This document shows, one piece after another, positions 1 to 5,113 of a stretch of DNA of 5,113 nucleotides (its first letter is position 1; every line of letters starts with the position of its first letter). The translations under genes were made by a program, and so were the position numbers. Source of the stretch: Chryseobacterium sp. (lineage in GTDB: Bacteria > Bacteroidota > Bacteroidia > Flavobacteriales > Weeksellaceae); NCBI GenBank assembly GCA_017989575.1, contig JAGNPP010000199.1, positions 1 to 5,113 of the forward strand, in the 5' to 3' direction. The notes under the pieces were generated by a model. That model made no database searches. It was not told the origin of the DNA and was given only the letters and a program-made list of their open reading frames with translations.

Positions 1-255
1 CAGGAAGATCAGCAAAAAAGAAAAATGATGAGCATCATTCAGGTTAATGAAATCATTGATGCGCACCAGCTGGAACTTTCTACAGATTACGAAAGAGTGA
101 AGGAAATGGCGCTCAACAAAAAGAAAAACGAAATTGTTGAGAAATGGGTGAATGCAAAAATCCCATCCATCTTTATCTCACTTGATGACAAATACAAGGA
201 CTGCAAATTCCACAGCAACTGGCTAAAAGGAAACGTAGTGACTACAACGAAATAA
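1..255 (+). CDS. Peptidyl-prolyl cis-trans isomerase (SurA/parvulin type), C-terminal end, partial
   Basis: The reading frame is open from the first base to a TAA stop at 253-255, giving the last 84 residues of a longer protein. The ATGs at 25 and 28 are internal, since the same frame runs to the window edge. The visible part has QVNEIIDAHQ followed by a charged helix (DYERVKEMALNKKKNEIVEKW) and a closing segment ISLDDKYKDCKF. From memory, this resembles the C-terminal tail of flavobacterial periplasmic peptidyl-prolyl isomerases: a 'V.E.IDAH..L..DY' strand at the end of a rotamase domain, a helix ending in 'EKWV..KI', then 'YI.....Y..C.F'. Such proteins catalyse proline isomerisation and chaperone outer-membrane proteins in the periplasm. 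The catalytic domain and signal peptide would lie upstream, so function rests on the tail only. A strong terminator follows 25 bases after the stop, so this is the last gene of its transcript. Confidence 0.75.
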   Translation, partial: QEDQQKRKMMSIIQVNEIIDAHQLELSTDYERVKEMALNKKKNEIVEKWVNAKIPSIFISLDDKYKDCKFHSNWLKGNVVTTTK

Positions 256-279
256 ACTGTACAAAAGTTTTATAAAATT

Positions 280-312
280 AAAAAGGATGAGTGTTTTGCT
301 CATCCTTTTTTT
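280..312. terminator. Rho-independent terminator, probably bidirectional
   Basis: The arms at 280-291 (AAAAAGGATGAG) and 299-310 (CTCATCCTTTTT) are perfectly complementary over 12 bp around a 7-base loop (TGTTTTG). On the plus strand the hairpin runs into seven Ts (306-312) and a further T-rich stretch to about 325, a classic intrinsic terminator for the isomerase gene. On the minus strand it is followed by TTTTTAATTTT, so it can also end the transcript of the 112-aa gene, whose stop is at 334-336. A shared hairpin between two convergent genes fits this layout. Confidence 0.92.
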
Positions 313-333
313 GTTTTGATTTTTTGAATAAAA

Positions 334-672
334 TTATTCCAGTTTTACAATCTTGAATTCAGAGATTTTCCCGTCCCATTTTTCATTGTAAGTAGAAAAT
401 TCAATGGAAGTGATTTGTCCCATTGTCACATCGATGACGTAGCTCAAACCTTCCTTTAAACCTTTGATTTCAATATTTTCGCCGTTGCTGAACAAAGCGT
501 TGGTGTCATCAAATTCATTATTAAAATCAACATATTCAAGAGTGACGTTCAAACCTTCTCCAGTCGCTTTTCTTTGCGATACTTTTAGGAATGGAATATG
601 AGATTGAAGTTGTGGATATTTTGCGGTTAAACCTTCTAATAAGGATAACTCCAGGTCGTTTAATTCTTGCAT
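334..672 (-). CDS. Conserved-looking hypothetical protein, 112 aa, function unknown
   Basis: The gene reads ATG (670-672) to TAA (334-336). The N-terminus looks helical (MQELNDLELSLLEGLTAKYP). The rest is beta-strand rich and acidic, with alternating patterns such as GLNVTLEYVDF, YVIDVTMGQITSIEF and KISEFKIVKL. There is no signal peptide, transmembrane segment or cysteine, so the product is probably a small, soluble cytoplasmic protein. I cannot assign a known domain. The build recalls small stand-alone proteins seen in many Bacteroidota, some near polymorphic-toxin or immunity loci, but that is only an impression. The start lies 12 bases after the stop of the large surface-protein gene on the same strand. 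No TAnnTTTG promoter element is visible in that gap or in the last ~35 bases of the large gene, so it is probably co-transcribed and may be translated by re-initiation. No clear Shine-Dalgarno sequence precedes the ATG, which is normal for this phylum. Confidence 0.82.
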   Translation of the reverse strand: MQELNDLELSLLEGLTAKYPQLQSHIPFLKVSQRKATGEGLNVTLEYVDFNNEFDDTNALFSNGENIEIKGLKEGLSYVIDVTMGQITSIEFSTYNEKWDGKISEFKIVKLE

Positions 673-684
673 AATTTCTTTTGT

Positions 685-3600
685 TTAATTTCTATTTTTG
701 ATGACCACGTAGCCTTCCAAGATTCTTCCGTCTGATAATTTGATTTGATACCAATAGTTGTCTGTTGGGAGTTTTCGTCCGTTGGATTCGCCGTTCCATT
801 CGAAAGCTTCTCCTTTTGTGATTTGATTTACAACCATTTTTCCTTGTCTATCAAATATTTTGATTTCCGAGTTTGGATAATTTTCTATTCCGGATATTTT
901 CCACGTATCATTGATTCCGTCGCCATTTGGAGAGAAGATATTGCTAAGAGAAAAAATCGTAAAAGATTTTGAACCGAGATCGCAACCCAATTTTGTTTTC
1001 ACAAAAACGGTGTAATTTCCATTGTTCAGATTCTCAAATTTATTAGAAATCTGCCAGTTGAATCGATCTAATGAGTAAAGATATTCTCCAGCCACAGACA
1101 TCACGATCATCGCCGAATTATTCGTAATCACAATATTCTGAATCTCCGCCAGTTTCGCTTTTTTGACAATTGTGCTTGCGGTATTCACACATCCAGCCAG
1201 CGTCGTAACTATAACGGTGTAAGTTTGCTCTTTGTCAGCAATGATGCTGTTTGAAGTTTCACCCGTATTCCATAAATAACTGTATCCACTTGCAAACTCA
1301 ACTTGTAGAGGCGTACCAACATTATCACAAAATTCTGCATCAGCTGGTAGATTGACTTTTGGTTTTTCGTCTAATGTCAAATTCAATTTCACAAACTGAA
1401 AACAACCAAGAGAAAAGGTGATTTTAACATCGAAAATATTAGTTCCAACATTTAGATTGGTATCTCCTGTTTCCAATTCACCTTTGCTATTTCTAATTTC
1501 GAAAGTGTAATCTTGAGGATTTGTAATGAGTTCCTTTCTGTAATTATCAATATTGATGATCTTAAAATCAGCCGTAGTATCATTACAAAAACGATCTGAG
1601 AAGTCAATTGCGGAAAGATAATTGGTAACTACATTTACTTTTATGGCTAGCTTCTGAGTGCTTTCGCAACCATTTACCGTTTGAGTTGCGAAATACGTTT
1701 CGCCATTTTGCAAAGCTGTAGTTTCTGGAAGCAAAATTCCAAGACTGCTGTACCACTTTATAACAGTTCCTGTAACCACAACATCTTTCAAAGTTGGATT
1801 GGAAGCTGAACAAAAATCCTGAAGCGTATTTCCAGTTGGTGGAGTTGCGTCTGATAATTTGATTAAAATTTCTGTCTTTCCACTTTCGCAACCACTGGAG
1901 TTCTGAGTTACATAATATTTTGTGTTGTCAGTTAGTTCTTGAGAAAGATTGGCAATTACATTTCCGTTCGCGTTATACCATTTTGGATTGTTTGCCGTGA
2001 CTGTAATATCGGATATTTTTGGTTTGTCGATTTTACAGAAAACTTGTGAAGAGTTCCAAGTTGGAAGTGGTTGCGCAGTGATTTCTACTTGTTGGGTTTG
2101 AGTTGTGATATTTGCATTACCGTCATCATATTTCCAAGTGATTACGTAATTGCCAGGAAGTTGATAGGATAGTGGATCTGTAGTTGTTCCTAAAATTTGA
2201 CCTTTGCAATTGTCTGTTGCGGTTGGAATTTCTGTTATTACGGTTTTACAATTGCCTGTAATCTTTGTAAGCAGTGGTTTGTCGGGTATTGGTTTTGTGG
2301 TGTCGCCCACAACGATAGTAATTGATGCAGAAGTGTCACAACCACCAGTTCCGGTTACTGCACAGGTATAAGTTCCAGATGCGTTTAAAGTTGCGCTTGG
2401 AATTGTAGGATTTTGAAGTTTAGATGTAAATCCGTTTGGCCCTGTCCAATCATAGCTTGCACCTCCAGTAGCTCGAAGTTGAATTTCTTTCCCTTCGCAT
2501 ATTGGTGAGTTAGAAGTCAATTGTGCAAAAGACGAGCAGTCTTTGAATTTTGCGATGTACATTCCATTGTAAACAGAACTAGCAGTTTCTTGAAAAGATC
2601 CAGGTGTAGCAACATTTGGTGTATATCCACTTGCCATACCATAAAAATAGAGATTATCCTCACTGTCACTAGTAATTTCACCCAACTGTGAACCCCAGTA
2701 AAATGTACCCCATATTTTATTTAAATCAGAATCATATTTTATCGCATACGTTCCAGCATTATTGACAGAATTTGGTAAAAAAGCATCTGGTGTTCCTATT
2801 TGTGATAGCCAGCTAGCTGAGCTGTCTACCATTCCTGAAACAAGCACATTTCCTTTAGTATCCACGAATGAAGTATGTTGTAAAGTATCAAATATTTGAT
2901 ATTCCTTTCGACTTATAATTGTGTTTGTGTCTGTATTAATTTTATAAAGAAGACCTCGCTTATAAACGCCACTTTTCTCTGTAACGCCACTAAAAAAGAT
3001 ATCGCTACCAACCCTTCTTGTATAACGTATAAAATCACCATCTACGCCATCAATCCCAAAATATGTCGAATATAATATAGAACCATTCTCGGAAAATTTT
3101 AGATATAATCCATTAGCTTGTCCTAATACATTTGTAGCTTTAATAGGATTAACAGTTACTATATCTGATGCTCTACTACCACCTGAAATCTCGATATAAT
3201 TACTGTCAGAATTGAAAATTTGATATAAACTTGTGGAGTGGTTGCCTCCAAAATAGGTAATCCAATCTGTATTTCCAGTACTTGCGTCGAATTTTCCAAT
3301 AAATCCGTCCGTACCTAAAGCAGATAATTTGTTTTCCTGAAAACTTCCTGATGTGGCAAGACCATTTTTACTCAATGTTTCACCAACTATGTATAGTTTA
3401 TTATTTTTAAAACATATATCATAAGGAATATCTTTGACATCTCCACCAATAATTTTATCAAAGCCTAATGTTCCATTTTTAGCAAGTTTTAACAAAGCAA
3501 TTTTTTCATAAATGTCATACACATTGCTAGTTGGAGTTCGAGGAACAGCAGTAAATCCAGTGACATAAACATTAGAGTTATTATCAAACGCGACATTCAT

Positions 3601-4623
3601 AAACTCATCATAAAACTTTCCTCCGTAATAAGTTCCCCACAATTTTGTGGAGCCATCTTTACTGATTTTTGTAATGAAGGCGTCAGTATGACCTCCAAAT
3701 TTTATAGTTTGCTGATATGCTCCTGCTGTAGCTATATTTATTTTACTCCAAGTAGTACCAAATATGTAAACATTATTTTCCAAATCTGTCTTTACTAAAC
3801 CATAAATATCTTCATTCCCACTTAAATAGCTACCCCAAATCCTTGTAGGTACCGGATCGATAACAATTGTTTTATCAGAATTATTAATAGAAGATTCAAA
3901 TCCAAAAGTCTGGTTTCCAAGATCTTTATAATTTACAGCAATACTTTGTTTTCTATCATTCTCAATCCAAGAATTTGGAATGTTTTCCTGCATTTCACCA
4001 AATCTTAGATTCATAGAAAGTTTCCCGTCTTTCAATTTAGTTTTGGCTCCATTGAATTTCATTTTGATGTCAGACATCTTTCCGCCAGGATGAACTAGGA
4101 AATTATATTCCACAGGTTTTGTAGAATCCTCCGGCTTGAAGAAAACTAGATCTATATTATCATAAAGGTTTTTATAAGTAACTTTTTTATAACGGTGAAC
4201 GAAACTTACACCTTCTTTTTTATCCGGAAGATTGTAGTAATTTTCATAATCATCAGATTTTCCTTCCGCAACGATTTCTGGATTATTTTTGGAATCAACA
4301 AAGTCAATATCAATTCTGTGATATTTATATTTAATTTCTTTGTCAGATGATTTTTTTCTTTGATCTAAGATTGTGTTCTCTTTAGATTTCTTCTTTTTTA
4401 ATTGTTTAGTTTCAATTTCATAAACATCATAAGAAAAACCATTTTTCTTGATTTGAACATTCAGTCCAGGAGAATTGAGAAGATATTTAACATCAGGATT
4501 TGCTTTTCCATTTTGATCTACAATCTGACCTTTGTTCTCATAAAATGAAAAATCGTGATTCTTTTTCTGAGCGAAAAAACTAATGAAAACTAAGAATGAA
4601 ACTAAAGAATAAAACTTCCTCAT
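685..4623 (-). CDS. Secreted multidomain surface protein: DUF7948-like, SBBP beta-propeller, Ig-like modules, type B T9SS sorting domain
   Basis: This 1312-residue protein starts at ATG 4621-4623. That start is supported by a textbook signal peptide (MRK, hydrophobic core to about residue 17, likely cleavage FFA|QKK after residue 18). Residues ~26-255 resemble the DUF7948 N-terminal domain of SBBP proteins (FYENKGQ, NLYDNIDLVFF, VEYNFLVHPGG). Residues ~263-695 are SBBP-type propeller repeats, with recurring W-G-[ST]-Y-x-x-G, 'ATxGSFQE' and 'D.F..K' motifs. Residues ~700-772 form an Ig-like domain (ICEGKEIQL, TYTCAV). Residues ~773-850 are HYR-like (TDNCKG, GNYVITWKYDDGNAN). Residues ~851-923 and 924-998 are two similar Ig-like modules of the CHU_C-associated kind, and ~1001-1157 hold two more Ig-like stretches. 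Residues ~1178-1214 resemble a SprB-type repeat. Residues ~1227-1312 are the gliding-motility (type B) C-terminal sorting domain (NIFSPNGDGINDTW). Family knowledge predicts Sec export, then T9SS passage to the surface or medium. No enzyme motif is seen; adhesion is inferred. Confidence 0.93.
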   Translation of the reverse strand: MRKFYSLVSFLVFISFFAQKKNHDFSFYENKGQIVDQNGKANPDVKYLLNSPGLNVQIKKNGFSYDVYEIETKQLKKKKSKENTILDQRKKSSDKEIKYKYHRIDIDFVDSKNNPEIVAEGKSDDYENYYNLPDKKEGVSFVHRYKKVTYKNLYDNIDLVFFKPEDSTKPVEYNFLVHPGGKMSDIKMKFNGAKTKLKDGKLSMNLRFGEMQENIPNSWIENDRKQSIAVNYKDLGNQTFGFESSINNSDKTIVIDPVPTRIWGSYLSGNEDIYGLVKTDLENNVYIFGTTWSKINIATAGAYQQTIKFGGHTDAFITKISKDGSTKLWGTYYGGKFYDEFMNVAFDNNSNVYVTGFTAVPRTPTSNVYDIYEKIALLKLAKNGTLGFDKIIGGDVKDIPYDICFKNNKLYIVGETLSKNGLATSGSFQENKLSALGTDGFIGKFDASTGNTDWITYFGGNHSTSLYQIFNSDSNYIEISGGSRASDIVTVNPIKATNVLGQANGLYLKFSENGSILYSTYFGIDGVDGDFIRYTRRVGSDIFFSGVTEKSGVYKRGLLYKINTDTNTIISRKEYQIFDTLQHTSFVDTKGNVLVSGMVDSSASWLSQIGTPDAFLPNSVNNAGTYAIKYDSDLNKIWGTFYWGSQLGEITSDSEDNLYFYGMASGYTPNVATPGSFQETASSVYNGMYIAKFKDCSSFAQLTSNSPICEGKEIQLRATGGASYDWTGPNGFTSKLQNPTIPSATLNASGTYTCAVTGTGGCDTSASITIVVGDTTKPIPDKPLLTKITGNCKTVITEIPTATDNCKGQILGTTTDPLSYQLPGNYVITWKYDDGNANITTQTQQVEITAQPLPTWNSSQVFCKIDKPKISDITVTANNPKWYNANGNVIANLSQELTDNTKYYVTQNSSGCESGKTEILIKLSDATPPTGNTLQDFCSASNPTLKDVVVTGTVIKWYSSLGILLPETTALQNGETYFATQTVNGCESTQKLAIKVNVVTNYLSAIDFSDRFCNDTTADFKIINIDNYRKELITNPQDYTFEIRNSKGELETGDTNLNVGTNIFDVKITFSLGCFQFVKLNLTLDEKPKVNLPADAEFCDNVGTPLQVEFASGYSYLWNTGETSNSIIADKEQTYTVIVTTLAGCVNTASTIVKKAKLAEIQNIVITNNSAMIVMSVAGEYLYSLDRFNWQISNKFENLNNGNYTVFVKTKLGCDLGSKSFTIFSLSNIFSPNGDGINDTWKISGIENYPNSEIKIFDRQGKMVVNQITKGEAFEWNGESNGRKLPTDNYWYQIKLSDGRILEGYVVIKNRN
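688..945 (-). other. Type B T9SS C-terminal sorting domain of the surface protein
   Basis: Residues ~1227-1312 carry the gliding-motility-associated C-terminal domain signature: NIFSPNGDGINDTWKI, then EIKIFDRQGKMV, then FEWNGESNGRKLPTDNYWYQI, and a final strand GYVVIKN two residues before the stop. This is the type B signal, distinct from the type A (Por) signal. In studied flavobacteria, type B substrates tend to need a cognate PorP/SprF-like outer-membrane protein for export. The domain is intact and ends at the normal position, so the protein is not truncated. Confidence 0.93.
1630..2073 (-). repeat. Tandem pair of Ig-like modules (CHU_C-associated type)
   Basis: Two adjacent modules, residues ~851-923 and ~924-998, share the spaced pattern Q-x-F-C, then P-x-[IL]-x-D-[IV]-x-V-T, then K-W-Y, then a T-x-Y-[YF]-x-T-Q strand, then G-C-E-S. 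The order and spacing are the same in both, which indicates an old intragenic duplication. They correspond to the Ig-like domain often found before type B sorting domains, and probably act as a stalk holding the propeller away from the C-terminal anchor region. Each carries two cysteines that could form a disulphide in the oxidising exported state. Confidence 0.72.
2539..3837 (-). repeat. SBBP-type beta-propeller repeat region (protein-level repeats)
   Basis: This part of the large gene encodes residues ~263-695 and contains diverged repeats visible in the protein but not as DNA repeats. One recurring strand is WGSYLSG (263), WGTYYGG (329), WITYFGG (454), YSTYFGI (518) and WGTFYWG (638). A second motif is IATAGAYQQ (297), LATSGSFQE (422) and VATPGSFQE (671). 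Blade-like strands NVYIFGTT (284), NVYVTGFT (351), KLYIVGET (409), NVLVSGMV (592) and NLYFYGMA (657) also recur. The pattern suits a beta-propeller of roughly six or seven blades; the exact number cannot be settled by eye. Confidence 0.78.
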
Positions 4624-4642
4624 CTGTGGTTAATAATTTCCA

Positions 4643-4650
4643 CAAAGATA
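4643..4650 (-). promoter_or_regulatory. Putative Bacteroidota -7 promoter element (TATCTTTG) for the surface-protein gene
   Basis: On the minus strand these bases read TATCTTTG, an exact match to the Bacteroidota TAnnTTTG consensus. The element sits 19 bases before the ATG, in the 47-bp gap after the MBL hydrolase stop. Transcription would begin roughly 12-15 bases before the start codon, giving a very short leader. The nearest upstream TTTTG (4664-4668) is only 13 bases away, shorter than the usual ~19-base spacing, so the -33 element is weak or absent. The leader ends in ATTAACCACAG and has no Shine-Dalgarno sequence, as is usual in this phylum. Confidence 0.5.
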
Positions 4651-4670
4651 AAACTTATTTTAACAAAACT

Positions 4671-5113
4671 TTAAGGTTTCCACCATTCCGTAAACTTCGG
4701 ATTCCCATCACTCAAACTCATTTTTTCACCAATCATTGGGGTTGCAAGTCGGAAGTTTTTGCCTTTGCTGTTTTCGGATAGTTTTTGTAAAGGCTCGTCC
4801 CAAGCGTGCTGAGCAAGAGAGAATTTCCCAGAGTGAACGGGCAAAACGTTTTTAACATTCAAATCTTCTACAACTTTCGAGAATTCCTCCGGCAACTTGT
4901 GAATGTATTTCCACTTTTCATTGTATTGTCCATTTTCCAGAATGGCCCAATCAAAAGGTCCAAATTTTTCTCCGATTTCTTTAAAATGAAAATCATAACC
5001 GCTGTCGCCACCGATGAAGATTTTTTGAGTCGGCGTTTCTAAAACGAAGGAGGACCAAAGCGTCGTATTTCTCTTGAAAAGTCGGCCAGAAAAATGTCGG
5101 GCTGGGGTAGAAG
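4671..5113 (-). CDS. MBL-fold metallo-hydrolase, NAPE-PLD/UlaG-like group, C-terminal part, partial
   Basis: The frame is open from the right edge to TAA at 4671-4673, giving the last 146 residues; the start is off the window. The visible part begins STPARHFSGR, which matches the 'PA.H.S.R' segment conserved in NAPE-PLD/RomA-type metallo-hydrolases. It continues with FIGGDSGYDFHF, where the Asp of GGDSGY would be the bridging metal ligand, then FDWAILENGQY, then VLPVHSGKFSLAQHAWDEPL, whose HAWDEPL histidine is the expected late metal ligand. The N-terminal HxHxDH site would be upstream. The fold binds two metal ions, usually zinc, and hydrolyses phosphodiester, ester or lactone substrates; the substrate here cannot be read from the sequence. 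A TTG at 4893-4895 is an internal leucine codon, not a start. The protein ends FTEWWKP. It is followed after 47 bases by the surface-protein gene on the same strand, with no hairpin terminator evident between them, so read-through is possible. Confidence 0.88.
   Translation of the reverse strand, partial: STPARHFSGRLFKRNTTLWSSFVLETPTQKIFIGGDSGYDFHFKEIGEKFGPFDWAILENGQYNEKWKYIHKLPEEFSKVVEDLNVKNVLPVHSGKFSLAQHAWDEPLQKLSENSKGKNFRLATPMIGEKMSLSDGNPKFTEWWKP

Noticed and set aside
25..255. A complete 76-aa protein starting at ATG 25
   Set aside because: The frame is open upstream to base 1, and the sequence matches the C-terminal tail of a much longer isomerase rather than a free-standing small protein.
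745..972. 75-codon plus-strand open frame opposite the T9SS sorting domain
   Set aside because: It lies antisense to the highly conserved type B sorting domain, shows no recognisable features and has no promoter or neighbouring gene on that strand.
1604..1891. 95-codon minus-strand open frame inside the large gene
   Set aside because: It overlaps in another frame the well-supported Ig-like modules of the surface protein. Its translation shows no domain and looks like an out-of-frame reading of that coding sequence.
4596..4781. 61-codon plus-strand open frame across the promoter gap
   Set aside because: It is antisense to the start of the surface protein and the end of the MBL hydrolase, with no protein features of its own.
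4671..4895. A complete 74-aa protein starting at the TTG at 4893-4895
   Set aside because: The same frame stays open to the window edge and includes the PARHFSGR and GGDSGY motifs upstream, so the TTG is an internal leucine codon.
4806..5042. 78-codon plus-strand open frame
   Set aside because: It is antisense to the MBL hydrolase, whose metal-binding motifs fix the real frame on the other strand.
1..5113. CRISPR array, insertion sequence, phage or toxin-antitoxin system
   Set aside because: No regularly spaced DNA repeats, terminal inverted repeats, transposase or integrase motifs were seen. The only clear inverted repeat is the terminator at 280-310. Linking the 112-aa gene to an immunity role is not supported well enough to call a system.

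Overview
The window looks like ordinary chromosome from a low-GC member of the Bacteroidota, most probably a Flavobacteriia/Weeksellaceae-type organism related to Chryseobacterium. This rests on four observations: a type IX secretion (gliding-motility type, type B) sorting domain at the C-terminus of the large gene, a TAnnTTTG-type promoter element, starts without a Shine-Dalgarno sequence, and the flavobacterial style of the peptidyl-prolyl isomerase tail at the left edge. The genus is inferred, not shown.

Layout. Positions 1-255 (+) hold the C-terminal end of a SurA/parvulin-type periplasmic peptidyl-prolyl isomerase whose start lies off the window. A perfect 12-bp hairpin with a T tract (280-312) separates it from the convergent minus-strand genes and probably stops transcription from both sides. 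On the minus strand, read right to left, come three genes. First is the C-terminal 146 residues of an MBL-fold hydrolase of the NAPE-PLD/UlaG-like group (4671-5113, start off the window). After a 47-bp gap with a putative promoter comes a 1312-residue secreted multidomain surface protein (685-4623). Twelve bases after its stop is a 112-residue protein of unknown function (334-672).

The large gene dominates the window. It encodes a signal peptide, an N-terminal DUF7948-like domain, a long SBBP-type beta-propeller region, a chain of Ig-like/HYR-like/SprB-like modules and a type B T9SS sorting domain. It should be exported by Sec, passed through the type IX system and displayed on or released from the cell surface. 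Adhesion or another binding role is the likeliest function, since no catalytic domain is visible. The 112-aa gene probably shares its transcript. Type B T9SS substrates often have a PorP/SprF-like partner gene beside them; none is visible here.

I see no RNA genes, insertion sequences, CRISPR arrays or phage genes, and no gene-free stretch longer than about 80 bases. The points most worth a second look are the unknown 112-aa gene coupled to the surface protein and a clear base-composition difference between the propeller and Ig-like parts of the large gene. I did not find convincing evidence of an undescribed system.
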